Source of the DNA: Ephydatia muelleri
Lineage: Eukaryota; Porifera; Demospongiae; Spongillida; Spongillidae
Reading direction: 5' to 3'
NCBI GenBank assembly: GCA_013339895.1
Contig: JABACO010000003.1
Span: forward strand, 3,086,812-3,150,811
Length of the DNA: 64,000 nt
Shown: positions 10,540 to 21,510 of the stretch, one piece after another
How the letters are laid out: every line of letters starts with the position of its first letter
Numbering within the stretch: position 1 is the first letter of the stretch
Translations under genes and position numbers: made by a program
Notes under the pieces: model-generated
The model's database searches: none
Told to the model about the DNA's origin: nothing
The model's input: only the letters and a program-made list of their open reading frames with translations

Positions 10540-12008
10540 CTATGGCTGCGGCGGCCTAGTTCTGGCCATGGGAGCCATGTGGGTGGTGGTGGCAGCGGCC
10601 AGGGGAGCAGCAGGCGAAGTGGTGGTGGGGGCACTGGTGTCAATACTGCTTGTGCCGGTGGTGGGGCTGGTGCAAGTAGCAATGCTCCTGCCTCTGCTGG
10701 TGGCGGCAGCTCTGCTGCTACTGCTGGTGGCGGCAGCTCTGCTGCTACTGCTGGTGGCGGTGGGGGGCAGCTCTGCTGCTACTGCTGGTGGCGGTGGGGG
10801 CAGCTCTGCTGCTACTACTGGTGGCGGTGGGGGCAGCTCTGCTGCTGCTGCTGGTAGGGGCACTGCTACTGCTGGTGTAGGCGGGGCAGCACTGCTGCTG
10901 ATTGTAGTCAAAACATTGTGTCAAAAGCTTTTTTTACATCAGATAAGGAAGCCTTTTTGTGCATCAGATTAAGGATGACACCCCAATATTCAATAGACAG
11001 GTCACAAAGGACAGTTGGCATGCTTTACATGTGAAGTGAATGGCAGATCCCTTACATGCGTGCTGTACACATGTTGCATGCACATCTTCCTATAGCTTTT
11101 TAATGCTAGTGCAATACAACATGCCATCACATACCTTTGGGTGGTAGTGGTAGTTCGGTGACCCCTGCGATACCGCTTCCTCTCGGGTAGCTCTGCTGCT
11201 GCTGGCGGTGGGGGCAGCTCTCTGCTGCTGGTGGTGGGGGTGGGGGCAGCTCTGCTGCTGCTGGTGGTGGGGGTAGCGCTGCTGCTACTAACTAATGTAC
11301 AATGTAACAGACACAGATGCATGCACAAATAACCTTTTGTACAAACATTGACCTTTACCAGGGAACTGGGAAGCCTTACTGTACATCTGATAATATGCAT
11401 GCAAGCGTACAAGAAATGTGTTAATGTGTGCATGACAGGAAGCCATGAGCAACTTACATTAGCACGTAAGAAAGCAGCCCTTAGACTTTAAATGCTACAT
11501 ACAGCATGCTATTTATAACATACCTTTGGGTGGTAGTGGTAGTTCTACGACCCTTCCAATACCGACTCCTTCTAGCTGCCTTAATGGTAGCTGAATTGCC
11601 CCTGTATATCCGCCTATTAGCAGCACGGTTCTCCTCGACGCCCTCTTGATATCGCTGCCTTTTAGCAGCACGCTTAGATACAACATTTGCGTTGTAGGTG
11701 TCGCGTACAGAGGCCTTCTTCTTTTCTGGGTCGGCCTTGTAGGTGTCGCGTACAGAGGCCTTCTTCTTTTCTGGGTCGGCCTTGTAGGTGTCGCGTACAG
11801 AGGCCTTCTTCTTTTCTGGGTCGGCCTTGTAGGTGTCGCGTACAGAGGCCTTCTTCTTTTCAGGGTCGGCCTTGTAGCGCGCTCGGGCTTTAGCCTTGTT
11901 CTCTTGTGATAAAATATCTTCTCGTTTTTGGAGGTATTCCGCTCGTTGCTTAGATCTCTTCTTTTGATTACGCGAAGGCATTTTTAGAAAAACAACTTCA
12001 CTAGCCAA
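10540..12008 (-). CDS. Three-exon basic/low-complexity protein with KADPEKKKASVRDTY repeats
   Basis: Predicted exons are 12008-11524, 11287-11135 and 10897-10540 (485, 153 and 358 bases, 996 in total, a whole number of codons). All junctions obey GT-AG (donors caaag|gtatg twice) and join in phase. Exon 1 encodes a Lys/Arg-rich N-terminus and four near-identical 15-residue repeats KADPEKKKASVRDTY, then degenerate repeats (KRAAKRQRYQE, ENRAANRRIY). Both of the first two exons end with TTTTTQ and the same donor, so they look like duplicated exons. Exons 2-3 encode Ser/Ala/Pro/Thr-rich runs (AAELPPPPP). A second ATG at 11981 is an alternative start. No known domain is visible and I assign no function. 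The 45-base DNA repeats are nearly identical, suggesting recent expansion. It lies wholly within the hAT-type TIR element. Confidence 0.6.
10690..10860. repeat. ~30-42-base minisatellite (gctctgctgctactgctggtggcggtggggg)
   Basis: Imperfect tandem units in the third exon of the minus-strand gene. Related units recur at 11200-11280 in exon 2. They encode the AAELPPPPP and TSSSSRA repeats. Confidence 0.8.
11695..11877. repeat. 45-base tandem repeat, four units
   Basis: The units gtcgcgtacagaggccttcttc ... are almost identical and encode the KADPEKKKASVRDTY repeats on the minus strand. Confidence 0.92.
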
Positions 12009-12290
12009 AGTAAGTAACGACTAAACTGCGATAGGAACACCAAATAAATTTAGTGTCTGTTGGAGTATTTATACTCCCTAAAATTATACATTTTATTAAG
12101 AACTTGCTAGAACTTGCTAGATGGCCATAGAACTTGCAACCAAATAAGGTATTTCTCGCTGTAGTTTCTTTCTAGATGTGATATGTGTCCAAATGACATG
12201 CTAGGATAACGTGCCGGTAAATTCTGAAGAGATTGGTACTATTGTCGTTCTTTAAAACCGTTCGTAGCTCGAGTTATACCTTCCTAAGGA

Positions 12291-12325
12291 AGAAGAAGAA
12301 GACGACGACGACGACGACGACGACG
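12291..12325. repeat. (GAA)n/(GAC)n microsatellite
   Basis: aagaagaagaag followed by eight gac units. Nearby, gaacctgctgacgcaggttca (itself palindromic) occurs twice in tandem at about 12536-12580. Confidence 0.9.
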
Positions 12326-12933
12326 AACAATTTTTTTGGGAATGGGCACGAGAAGCAGGTTCTTTGTTTGTCTGGAAGCGCATAGTTTAATGACATGAAA
12401 CTAGCATGAAAACGTAGATCTTGGTGTTGTCGTTCGATTGCTGCAACGAGATAAGTGATCCGTTTCTCCGTTGTCCCTCCCGACGCGATTTAAAAATTTT
12501 AATGACATTCATCATTCCTCAATCAATCCTATATTGAACCTGCTGACGCAGGTTCAGATGAACCTGCTGACGCAGGTTCAGATAACAAAGTTGCTATAAA
12601 TATCACCAGCCTTCTCTCCGTTATTCGCTCTCGTACGCTGATTGTTTTCTCGTGCCCGGCATTATATTGCTAGATGTAATAAACGCCACTTGCAAATCCA
12701 CTATATCAACCGGTCGGTTGTGGTTGCTTAAAATTTTCACAACCGGTTGAAGTGGTTATTTTGCTGAATAATAACCAGTTGAGGCGGTTATTTGATTCTC
12801 GCAATCGGTTAACCGTCGGTTAACCGGTTAACCGGAGCTCCGGCACAACCGGTTTCAAGCCTTATAAGCCACTGATTTAACTATCAAGAAGTGTTCACTG
12901 CAGTCACATTTTCAACTCCTACACGTCTCTCAG

Positions 12934-15168
12934 GTATTGAAGTGAACTGCAATGGACAGCCTTGTCCTTCCACATATGTGATCTGCCCAGAACCTCCAGT
13001 GGAGGTCATGTGCAACACTACGGGGTCATCGACAAGTGCATACATCTACTGGACGTTACCCCCTGGCTCGTGCCCTAAATTGAACGACACCATATCAGCG
13101 ATCGTGAGTCGAGGTGGAAACTGCCAAGATGAAATTTACACATGTGGACCATTCATGCAACGTACTGTACCGAACTGGTCTCCGGATGGGAATTATACTT
13201 GCTCCTCAGTCTTGACTGTCCCACGCAACACCAGTGCAACAATTCAGTGCAGGGGAGATGAGCTTGATTTGAAGAACATCACCATCATCAGAAACTGTAA
13301 GTGGTGCAGTGAGCAATACTGAAAATTCAGCTCGTTTAACCCCTTACTTTACTCCAATACGCTCAATTGGTTGTACTCTAGCACTTATGCCTTTGTATGG
13401 TTGTCTGCATGGGTAGTTATAGAGCAGCTACAAGTTAATGTAAAAGTTTGTCAGTCTTGCATGTTGCATAATTTCATAATTGCATGGGAAGATAAATGTG
13501 CATAATTATTATTGTGCTGGCGAGGTATCTCTCACCTTCCTGACTGCTTTTGTTTTTGTTGTAATGTACATGTATGTGTGAATTTGTACATTTTTCCACG
13601 TGACATTATACATAATTATTGTATAAATAGCACAACTATGGCACATTAGAATGAATCTGGCTTCTGGCCAACATGTAACGTTTATGCTATGTACATCTTG
13701 GTGTCATTCAATGTTTGCCAATCTACACTTAATTAGAAAAATCGCTTTCACATTGCAGCATTGACACTGGATGCTGTCTCAGATAATGAAACAGCCATAC
13801 CTCTGACTTGGACTCCTTCATTTAACTGTTGTGTTGCCACCTATAATGTCACAATCAATACAACACTATACGTTGTACCTGGAAGCCAACAAGGGTTTTG
13901 CATTCCTGGGCTGAAGAGTAACACTCTTTACGTCATCAATTTGACAACTTTCTACTGCAATAGCAGCACAAGCGTATACACACGTGAGTGGGTGAAGCCA
14001 TGTTTGGTAATGAAAATGTGCATTTCATCCTCTAGTGGCGTCTCCTCCACAAAATGTGAACATCTCCATTCTTATGGGTTCTGGAATACATACCTCCTTA
14101 AATGTCACGTGGACTGCAGTAGTATGTTGACAAAACGCATTCTTCTCGAGTGCTTTTCATCATCTCTCTGTTTCTTTAGATTGATGTCAGCCGTTACAAA
14201 GTGTATGAAGGAAGTCCCAACGCTCTTGGATTCCCGTCAGCTAATGACGTCTTGTGCACTACAGGAACCTGCGCCTTCCTCATCAATATAAATAGTACCA
14301 TTGATCTCAGCGGCAAAACTGTCATTGTGTGTGTGTCTTCACTGAATGTTGTTCGTCAGAATGGAACTGCGAACTGCAAATATATCTCAGGTACGTATAT
14401 AGGTACAAAGTGGTAGGCGGTCGTAACATGCAAATACATAGGCCATTGAGGGCAGTTCAACTATAGGAACATGATATTACGTGCATAGGCCCGGTTAGCT
14501 CAGTGAGGCACATTTCTTTAAAAAATAAAAAAATAATTAAAAAAAAATCAATTTTCGACTTCCATTAGTCTAAAATCAGAACGACCGTATTGAATCCTGC
14601 AGATGGTTTGTTTTAGGTAGCAAAGGCGGCTAGTTAGCTGTACCGTAGCTGTGTCATAGTTGTACATGCAGTTACGGTAATTAGCTATGAATATTATAAT
14701 TGGTTGGCAACTGGTTAGAGCCAACGCTTGATCAATCCTGGTCAGCTCCTATCCCCAACCACTCCAACAAGATAATATACATGTATTTGGTTGTGTGTTT
14801 GTGTGCGTTTGATGTAAGTTAATTGTATCCTCAGTTATTTTAATTAATGTTGTTAATAGATGTTTGTGTGTACATATCTTGTACACAATGTGTAATTTTA
14901 TAAGTAACTTTAGGTAGGAATAATTCATAAATATTGAGCACAAAATTGTTAGATTTAGTTCATTCACTTGTAACTGGTTTTATCATAGCACGTTAGTATT
15001 GTACATCTTGTCTTTTTTTAATTTCAAGGTACAACATCGGCCCCAAGTACACCTTCAGCCTCAAGTACACCTTCATCTTTAGCTGTAACTGTATTTCGAT
15101 TTTCTGAGTATTTATCTAGGGCCATTATGCCAGTTTGTGTGTTTGTGTACATGTGTGTGTGTTTATAA
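12934..15168 (+). CDS. Gene 1: Ig-like/FN3 membrane receptor, 5' end not found
   Basis: Five exons join in phase: 12934-13296, 13759-13983, 14036-14121, 14180-14390, 15029-15168. Exon 1 encodes a Cys-rich Ig-like domain (VNCNGQPCP ... CGPF ... NYTCSSVLTV) homologous to exon 2 of genes 2 and 4, which share the CGPF block and Cys spacing. Exon 2 is one FN3 domain (IPLTWTPSF ... LKSNTLYVINL). Exons 3-4 form a second (ASPPQNVNISI, LNVTWTAV, then IDVSRYKVYEG and VVRQNGTANC), cut by a phase-0 intron as in genes 2 and 4. The last exon encodes a Ser/Thr/Pro stalk (SAPSTPSASSTPS) and a hydrophobic end (IMPVCVFVYMCVCL) before taa at 15166. There are many N-glycosylation motifs. The signal peptide exon is missing from view, and the hAT-type element ends 69 bases before the first exon. 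A cell-surface receptor or adhesion role is inferred. Confidence 0.8.
14391..15028. other. Intron 4 of gene 1
   Basis: An AT-rich intron of 638 bases starting gtacgt and ending aag. The corresponding interval in the duplicated pseudogene (45608-46602) carries an extra inserted element at 46169-46551. No gene seen. Confidence 0.7.
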
Positions 15169-15403
15169 TCTTTTGTGTTTTCATAACCAGTTCAACTTGG
15201 TTAAATGGTTTAACCCAGTAGTATACAAGTGCCTAACCATTTTCTTTAATTTAGATTGGCAGGTGAGTGTTATGGATCTCAATGTTCCTGCAGTCAATAA
15301 TCTTTAAATTTCACTTCCACAAGTTATTAGTAGTTATAATGATTTATGAGCGTTATTGAGAAACTGAATACAGCTTCAGTCTGTACAGGGTGAGCTTGTG
15401 AAG

Positions 15404-15753
15404 GAGGTGACCTGGTGAAGCTTGGTGGAGGAGGTGGACCTGGTGAAGAAGGTGAGGGAGGTGGACCTCATGAAGCTGGTGAGGGAGGTGGTGGACCTGG
15501 TGAAGCTGGTGGAGGAGATGGACCTGGTGAAGCTGGTGAGGGAGGTGGACCTGGTGAAGCTGGTGGAGGAGATGGACCTGGTGAAGCTGGTGAGGGAGGT
15601 GGACCTGGTGAAGCTGGTGAGGGAGGAGGAGGACCTGGTGAAGCTGGTGGAGGAGATGGACCTGGTGAAGCTGGTGAGGGAGGAGGTGGACCTGGTGAAG
15701 CTGGTGGAGGAGGTGGACCTGGTAAAGCTGGTGAGGGAGGTGGACCTGGTGAA
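15404..15753. repeat. 27-base Gly-rich minisatellite array (small)
   Basis: About 13 units of cctggtgaagctggtgaggg aggtgga with 24- and 30-base variants, all multiples of three. It lies directly after gene 1 and belongs to the same family as the giant arrays at 37446-44928. It is flanked by two related segments (15119-15180 and 15758-15850). Confidence 0.97.
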
Positions 15754-15840
15754 GTGCCGTTATTCGTGCTTGTGTGGTTGTGTGCATGTACATGTGTGTA
15801 CGTTTGTAATGTTTTGCGTGTTCGCAAAGATAAACAATAA
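15415..15840 (+). CDS. Possible Gly/Pro/Glu/Ala stalk ending in a membrane-anchor-like segment
   Basis: One forward frame through the array encodes GPGEAGEGG-type repeats (about 115 residues). It then continues without a stop into PLFVLVWLCACTCVYVCNVL followed by RVRKDKQ and taa. That is a hydrophobic stretch of about 20 residues with a basic tail, as in a type I membrane anchor. The same ending follows the giant array at 44928-45012. No clear splice acceptor joins it to gene 1: a stop lies upstream at 15391 in this frame, and the other two forward frames are also nearly open. It could therefore be an alternative last exon of gene 1, a remnant, or chance. An aataaa signal at 15835 lies just past the stop. 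Confidence 0.35.
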   Translation: MKLGGGGGPGEEGEGGGPHEAGEGGGGPGEAGGGDGPGEAGEGGGPGEAGGGDGPGEAGEGGGPGEAGEGGGGPGEAGGGDGPGEAGEGGGGPGEAGGGGGPGKAGEGGGPGEVPLFVLVWLCACTCVYVCNVLRVRKDKQ

Positions 15841-15873
15841 AAATGGTCGACTAAAATAAATTGAAGACGACAG

Positions 15874-16065
15874 CCAGTTAGTTACCACAGTTTTAAAGTG
15901 TTAGTTTGTGGCTGAAAAGCGAATAAGCACCCGCTGGATTTCCACACTGTACATGTTTAAATGTTGCAATTTTATAAGAATGCACTCTTTTTGAAACCAT
16001 TTTAGATTGCGTAGGATTTTATGTAGGGTGATGAGAAGTCATCTTATTATAGGAGGCGTTTCGCA
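15874..16065. repeat. Dispersed ~190-base segment, three copies
   Basis: gccagttagttacc ... gagaagtcatcttattata occurs at 15874-16065, about 45050-45232 and about 46874-47040. Each copy follows a receptor 3' end or array tail, so it marks the duplicated unit. Confidence 0.85.
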
Positions 16066-16887
16066 ATACATAGGTAAGACTCTTATTAGTTAATTATTGA
16101 AGCCATTGGACCGAGTCCACCAGATGTAAAGAACAAGTGCAGGCATAAAGAAGCATCTACATTCCACTTCACATATTCTGGCATTATATGAGTGATTTTC
16201 TTTCTAGCTGTTCAAGGCAATGGACCCAGTGCCGTATTCATTTGGGATTTGGCAAAACGGTTGAAAATCTTTTGAGATGTGATTAGTGACTGCCAGTAGT
16301 CATCAGCATGGATTTTAAACTTGGTGTTGTTTTGAGAACATATTACCTCATGAGGAATTGTCTTAGATTGTTTCAAAATCAGATCACAGAGTGGGACAGA
16401 AATGATGACCGAGTTCAGATATTTGCTACAGCTAATTAAGATTTAGTATATGCTTCTTCCAAAGGTTGAAGTAGAAACAAAACTTTGGGCATAACCCTGC
16501 ATGAGTATGCTGAGTGAGGTGGAATGATAGCTATTCTAGAGAGTTGTTGAATTTCACCAGCCCGCTGAGATACTATCTCTATTATGTAAGCTAGGTAATG
16601 AAAGACTGTTCTAATTGATGCCCCAAGGTAACGAGTTTTCCTGTGACATCGGCAGGGATAGAGCTGTAGAAATGTATAACAACATACAGATATATAGATA
16701 AGGCGTTTTCCTTGTATTTTTGTTTCGCGTTTTCCTTGTGTACAATAATATGTCCATAAAAGGAATATCAATAGCAACCAACGCCTGTTTCTCAGCAATC
16801 GTGCGATACAGGTAAGGAGTGATTTAGTAGGAAGGAAATCCAGCCAGTAATTTCGAACTTATGAGTCATTCACTACCTATAGACCGG

Positions 16888-17800
16888 GTTTGTATGACGC
16901 ATTATGGCATGTTAATTCAACGATGCGGCATGTATTGCACAATTAAAAGTAGGAGTGCCGCAGCATCGAGCAATACGAGTACTTGAGTACATACATGTAG
17001 TGATTACACCTCGGGCTGATAAGGTACCTTACTGCGTTATTCTTCAACCATTATATGAGAGATCGTTGTTGTTTTTCAAGATTTCAATTTTGGTGTAACA
17101 TTCTTAAATGAAACCTGATATATCCTCTACACAACAATTCGTACGCACTGAGAATCAGGATCATCTGTCACGGTTTTAAAGGCACTGAAATCAGCCATAC
17201 GTTTTAACGCAAACGCTTTGCTTGTACGGGTTATAGGTCCCTTTATGGGAAAGGATACTGTATGTAGTAATTATTACATGGTACGATCGTCTCAGATTCA
17301 TGCTGCTTCGCGATATCATATTCATAACATGAGTTCGGATACGTGTGGATGAAAAATAGCATCAGTAGGAAGTTTTTGTGTACTATATGGTTTGTATGAC
17401 GCATCACGGCATGTATTGCAGTGCCGCAGCATCATGCGATACGAGTACTTGTGTACATAGTGATTACACTTCGGGCTGATAAGGTACCTTACTGCGTTAT
17501 GCTACAACCATACCGGTATAATGAAACCTGTCCTATACACAACATTTCTTACGCACCGAGAATCGGATAATCTGTCACGGTGTTAAGGCACTGAAAATTA
17601 GCCATACATTTCAATGCAAGCGTTAAGGCACTGAAAAGTTACGTTTTTATTGGTTAGGTCGCTTTTTTTTGAAAATAATACCATATGTAGTATAATAATT
17701 AAATGGTATGATTTACTGTACCTTAACGCCTCAGATTCAGGCCTCGCGATGTGCTATTCATAACATGAGTCTGCCTGGATACGTCTGTTTTTTTTTTTTG
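16888..17800. repeat. Internal ~450-base tandem duplication 5' of receptor gene 2
   Basis: The segment starting ggtttgtatgacgcat ... gctgataaggtaccttactg occurs at 16888-17345 and again at about 17390-17800. Both units are also present in copy B, so this duplication is older than the module duplication. Confidence 0.8.
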
Positions 17801-17974
17801 GATGATAAATAGCATCGGTAGAACGTTTTTGTGTACTATACAGTATGTAGGCACATTCTGCACTACCAACCTGTATTCAAAAACATGCTGCGAGTTAAAC
17901 TTTCTGAATTCGTACAGATCCGGGACCTGCTTCCCTTGTTGCATAGTTGTATAATCCTTTGGTTGATTTCTATT

Positions 17975-20900
17975 ATGGAGCAGTTTGGAGACATGCTGAA
18001 GATAGTGGCGTTAGTGTTATTGATGCAGGACTGGATAGGTAAGTGACAGTTCAATAATGGTGCCCAATTCTTTTAAGTGCCAATTTATTCTAAAATTAAT
18101 TGTACGATGATGTTATTATTATTGTTACATTACATATAAAATAGGATACACAAGTAAATATAGGAAACACAGAAATGTTACATTCTACATGTCAGATAGA
18201 AAGCATCTGGTCAGTATGGCACTGTCATCTGACAAAGTTCAGGTTCAGCTTGCCATAAAGGTCGGTGAGAACCACTGTCTTGGGCTGATTGGAGCTGGTT
18301 GCTAGGCAACAGGCCAGATGTCATAGCAACTCCATGGCTTCACTTTGCATCATTGGCAAACTAAGCATTTAGCAGTGACAGGTCAAAGGTGGCTGGCTTA
18401 CCCACAGCCCTATTGGGTACTAGGATGTCAGCTGGACAAGAGTGACTGTGGAAATGCAATAGTCTCCAACCTGCCCTGCTCTCCCCAGAGCGTGAAGAGA
18501 GTAGCAGTTTGGACCACTTACATTCCTACAGACATCCTGATCCCATTCTAGCCAATGGGCAAAGCTGCTGCGTGTGATGTCAGAGTTGTGAAAAGTATGA
18601 CTCAAAGAGTAAGCACGACAGTTGGTTCTTAAGTTGGTAAAGAATGCCCCAACATGTTAGGAACTTGCGTGGGAGTGTGTTCCGCTGGCGGTGGAAAATT
18701 ATAGTGGCTGGGGACTGTTGTGAGACCTTAAATCACACCTGCAAGAGACTGCCTGTGGGCTCAGCTTCCACTGAAGTGGCAGCAAGGCAGGAGTTATTTG
18801 GCAGACTGAGCTTTAGTCAAAGTGCACAGTCAATCCGTTGCCAAATCAAACTGGCCTGGTTTGTGTTTTTGTCATTGTAATCTATGTATGTATGTGCATG
18901 TATTCATTATTATAATAGTATTTGACTACCATTATAGATTCGTGAAATAATTATGTAATAATTATTATTATCATTACGATAGTTGACATTTTGCAGTTGC
19001 AGGAAACCAAATGTCTTGTCAGGTGGATGGAGTAGAGGTCACTTGCCCTCCTCGTGTCTGTCCCAACAGTAGAGTGATGTTCACTTGTACTGTCAAAGCT
19101 GCCATTAGTAACTTTTGGAAGCTACCTACCAACATGTGTCCCAGCAACAGTCCTCGGGACACCATCAATCTGGCCCAGACTGCTGGATCATGTGGTGGAA
19201 TAACCAGACAGTGTGGACCGTTTACAGGAAAAAACCTTGCATCAGGTTTGGGCTCTTGTCTCACATCATCTCTGAGTGTAGTGGCTACAATGGAAGCACC
19301 AAACATTGTGTGCGGAGCAACTGACAGCAATGGTTATGAGGCTGTCACTAATAGCAGTAGTATCATTTATTTAGGTGAGTGATTGTAGCAGTGTTGGGTA
19401 GCCTATACCGACTTCAATCCAAAGTGTGTTGTTTGCTAGATATTCCAGGGAATGCTACTATGACTACCACTGTAAGTGACGCTACAGTCAGCATGATATG
19501 GACTCCACCCACAATGGGTGGAGTCCCAACCAGTTACAATATCAGTATAAATAGCAGCTACCCCATTGTCATACCTGCCAATGGCTCCAATGGGTCTCTG
19601 ATGTACACCTACACTGGACTGGAGAGTGATACGCTCTATGAGGTATCCTTGATAATCATCAATTGTGTTGGCACCAGCAATGCCACCACAGCTATGATAA
19701 GGACATGTGAGTTTATAAATAAATGATAGTATGGTAAACATAACATTGTGACATTTAATAAAACAAATGCCATCTAAAAGTATAACAAGCAAAACAACTT
19801 GTCCACTATTCAGGGGCTGCTCCTCCAAAAGATTTATTTGCATTTTTGTGGGGTGAAAATCTGACTTTTCACTGGTCACATGTTGTGAGTATTAAATATA
19901 TGCTCTGAATTTGTACATTCATCGATATGTATTTTTCCTAGGGAGGCAGCGTTTTGAAGTACAGTGTTATGGTTTTCAGTAATGAGATACTGATTAGAAA
20001 TGACAAAGTTCCGTGTGCCTCCTCACTGTGCTCATATTCTTTGCTGGCAGATGTTTCCAATATCACATACTTTATGGCCAGTGTCGCATCTATCAATGGA
20101 GATAATGAAATGGGCCTCAGAAGATCTTACACCATAGGTGGGGTTTGCAGTAAATGTGTAGAGAACAAATTTGATGTACTTGATAATATTCCATTCTGTA
20201 AATTTGTGATGTTTTGCAGCTGGATTCTGGTTTAATAATCAGGCTCCCAACCAAAATTACAGTATTTGCAAGACCTGCATGCTTGACAAAAAAAGTATCT
20301 TCAGTTCATTCAGTGTCCTTGGCATACATGTACATAACCGGCATTCAGACATGCTTGATTCTATTGGTTTACTCGCATCAGGCTATCATTACATGCAGTT
20401 ATTCTGTCCATGGACGGATATTTTATCTGAATCATTATTAGATGTATTTTTTTAAATTATTAATTTTTTTAATAATATTACATACACAAACATTAGGGCA
20501 TGAAGTAGTTTTTTTAACTCTCACACATAACAACTATGTTTGAGTCAACCATCTAAGTAGATGTCTGAGACATTAGCATGGGGACCTGCCCTTGCAAGAA
20601 ATGCGAATAAAAATAAGAATTTACTAAAATCCATTTTGCTTGTATCAGAATCTAAGCAGTCTTCTACGTGCATTAAAATGTATATTGTACAATATTTCCT
20701 TTTTTCATTTCTTTGAAATTTAACCTTTCACTTACTAACATGTATCATATAGCTATGTCAGTTGCAATCCAAATGCATGAAGGCATGCATCTTGTTGCCA
20801 TCAGTTTTTGAAAGGATGTATCTCCAGGCATCATTGCACAAATGTATCTCTCTATATGTCCTGTACAGGTGTGTATGTGTACTGAGAGTTATCTATAATG

Positions 20901-21510
20901 CAACCAACCAGTGCTTCACTCCACTGCCCCAGTGCAGGTCAGTATTCCACAATGGAACCAAATGGCTGGTTAGATTACCAACTCTTAGTCATTTAATGAT
21001 ATAACTAACTGCAGTCACATACCTTCATACTATTGCATACTCCAAAAATGTGTGGAGCATGATAAATATGCAACATAATCGCATAATAGTAGTAAAACTA
21101 AGAAGCATCTAATTGTACAGACATGTGATTTTAGTCAAGAGATGCAATATTATAATGAAGATAGTACAGAAGTGTACACTTCAATAACAATCTCGTGAGC
21201 ACTGATCTGATTTATAACACGGCTTCAGAATAACATTCTCTTCCATATAGAGCCTATTATTATCCCGATGGTAACCATGGTGGTGGCTACGTGCATAATT
21301 GCAGTGACCATTACTCTCACAATGATTTGTCTGTGGTTGAAGAATAAACTGAGCAGAAGTCACATGCTGCCCTTGCAAGCTAGAGGTCTCTCGCTACCAA
21401 GCCCAATTGAATTAGATGTGAATAAAGCTTACACTATACATGTAAGTGAGAATGAAGCATATGCAACTACATTAGCACATCAAATAAAGGATACTACAGC
21501 TAAACAGTGA
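17975..21510 (+). CDS. Gene 2: signal peptide-Ig-like-FN3-FN3-TM receptor (module A)
   Basis: Exons: 17975-18038 (signal peptide, MLKIVALVLLMQDWIG), 18997-19374 (Cys-rich Ig-like domain), 19440-19706 (FN3), 19814-19884 plus 19942-20137 (second FN3), and 21251-21510 (transmembrane helix and tail). Junctions are GT-AG. Introns are phase 1 except the phase-0 one splitting the second FN3. The last exon encodes a long hydrophobic helix (MVTMVVATCIIAVTITLTM), KNK as stop-transfer, and a ~50-residue tail with NKAYTI and NEAYATT. A possible extra exon between 20220 and 20945 is uncertain: FNNQAPNQNYSICKTC after an acceptor at 20219, and YNATNQCFTPLPQC near 20898. It is predicted to be a single-pass surface receptor; the ligand is unknown. 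It converges on the lectin gene 745 bases downstream. Exon sizes are identical to gene 4. Confidence 0.8.
18039..18996. other. Intron 1 of gene 2 (empty-site reference)
   Basis: A 958-base intron. Its uninterrupted gagaccttaaatcacacc (around 18730) is the pre-insertion form of the site that holds a 6.6-kb TTAA-flanked element in gene 4. Confidence 0.85.
20138..21250. other. Last long intron of gene 2, with candidate cassette exons
   Basis: The donor is gtgggg (weak) and the final acceptor ttccatatag. The segment encoding YNATNQCFTPLPQC lacks the nine bases that supply the acceptor ctgtttcag in copy B. A single unit of the 38-base motif that is expanded in copy B lies at about 21165-21205. 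Confidence 0.55.

Larger units (their letters stand above)
9409..12864. mobile_element. hAT-type TIR element (3.46 kb) carrying a minus-strand gene
   Basis: The left end aaggcttgaaacc (9409-9421) is the exact reverse complement of ggtttcaagcctt (12851-12863). The flanks repeat taagccact (9400-9408 and 12865-12873). Many copies of ccggt/accggt lie just inside both ends (9455-9550 and 12710-12860). A TIR beginning near AGGCTTGAAACCGGTT with an 8-9-base duplication fits a hAT family element. There is no hAT transposase inside. It holds instead a chromodomain remnant, a perfect-looking foldback and a three-exon gene on the minus strand. It separates the receptor exon at 12934 from anything upstream. 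Confidence 0.82.

Noticed and set aside
10475..10972. Plus-strand Leu/Ala/Val-rich frame resembling a membrane protein
   Set aside because: It is the complement of the low-complexity third exon of the minus-strand gene, whose splice sites and phases fit better.
14489..14510. tRNA-like A box (ggttagctcagtgagg) in an intron of gene 1
   Set aside because: No B box or cloverleaf follows, and the duplicated copy near 45709 has diverged. Not enough for a tRNA or SINE call.
19436..19879. Minus-strand frame opposite FN3 exons, present in both copies (also 58428-58871)
   Set aside because: It is a shadow of the FN3 exons, with no domain of its own, and conserved only because the block is duplicated.
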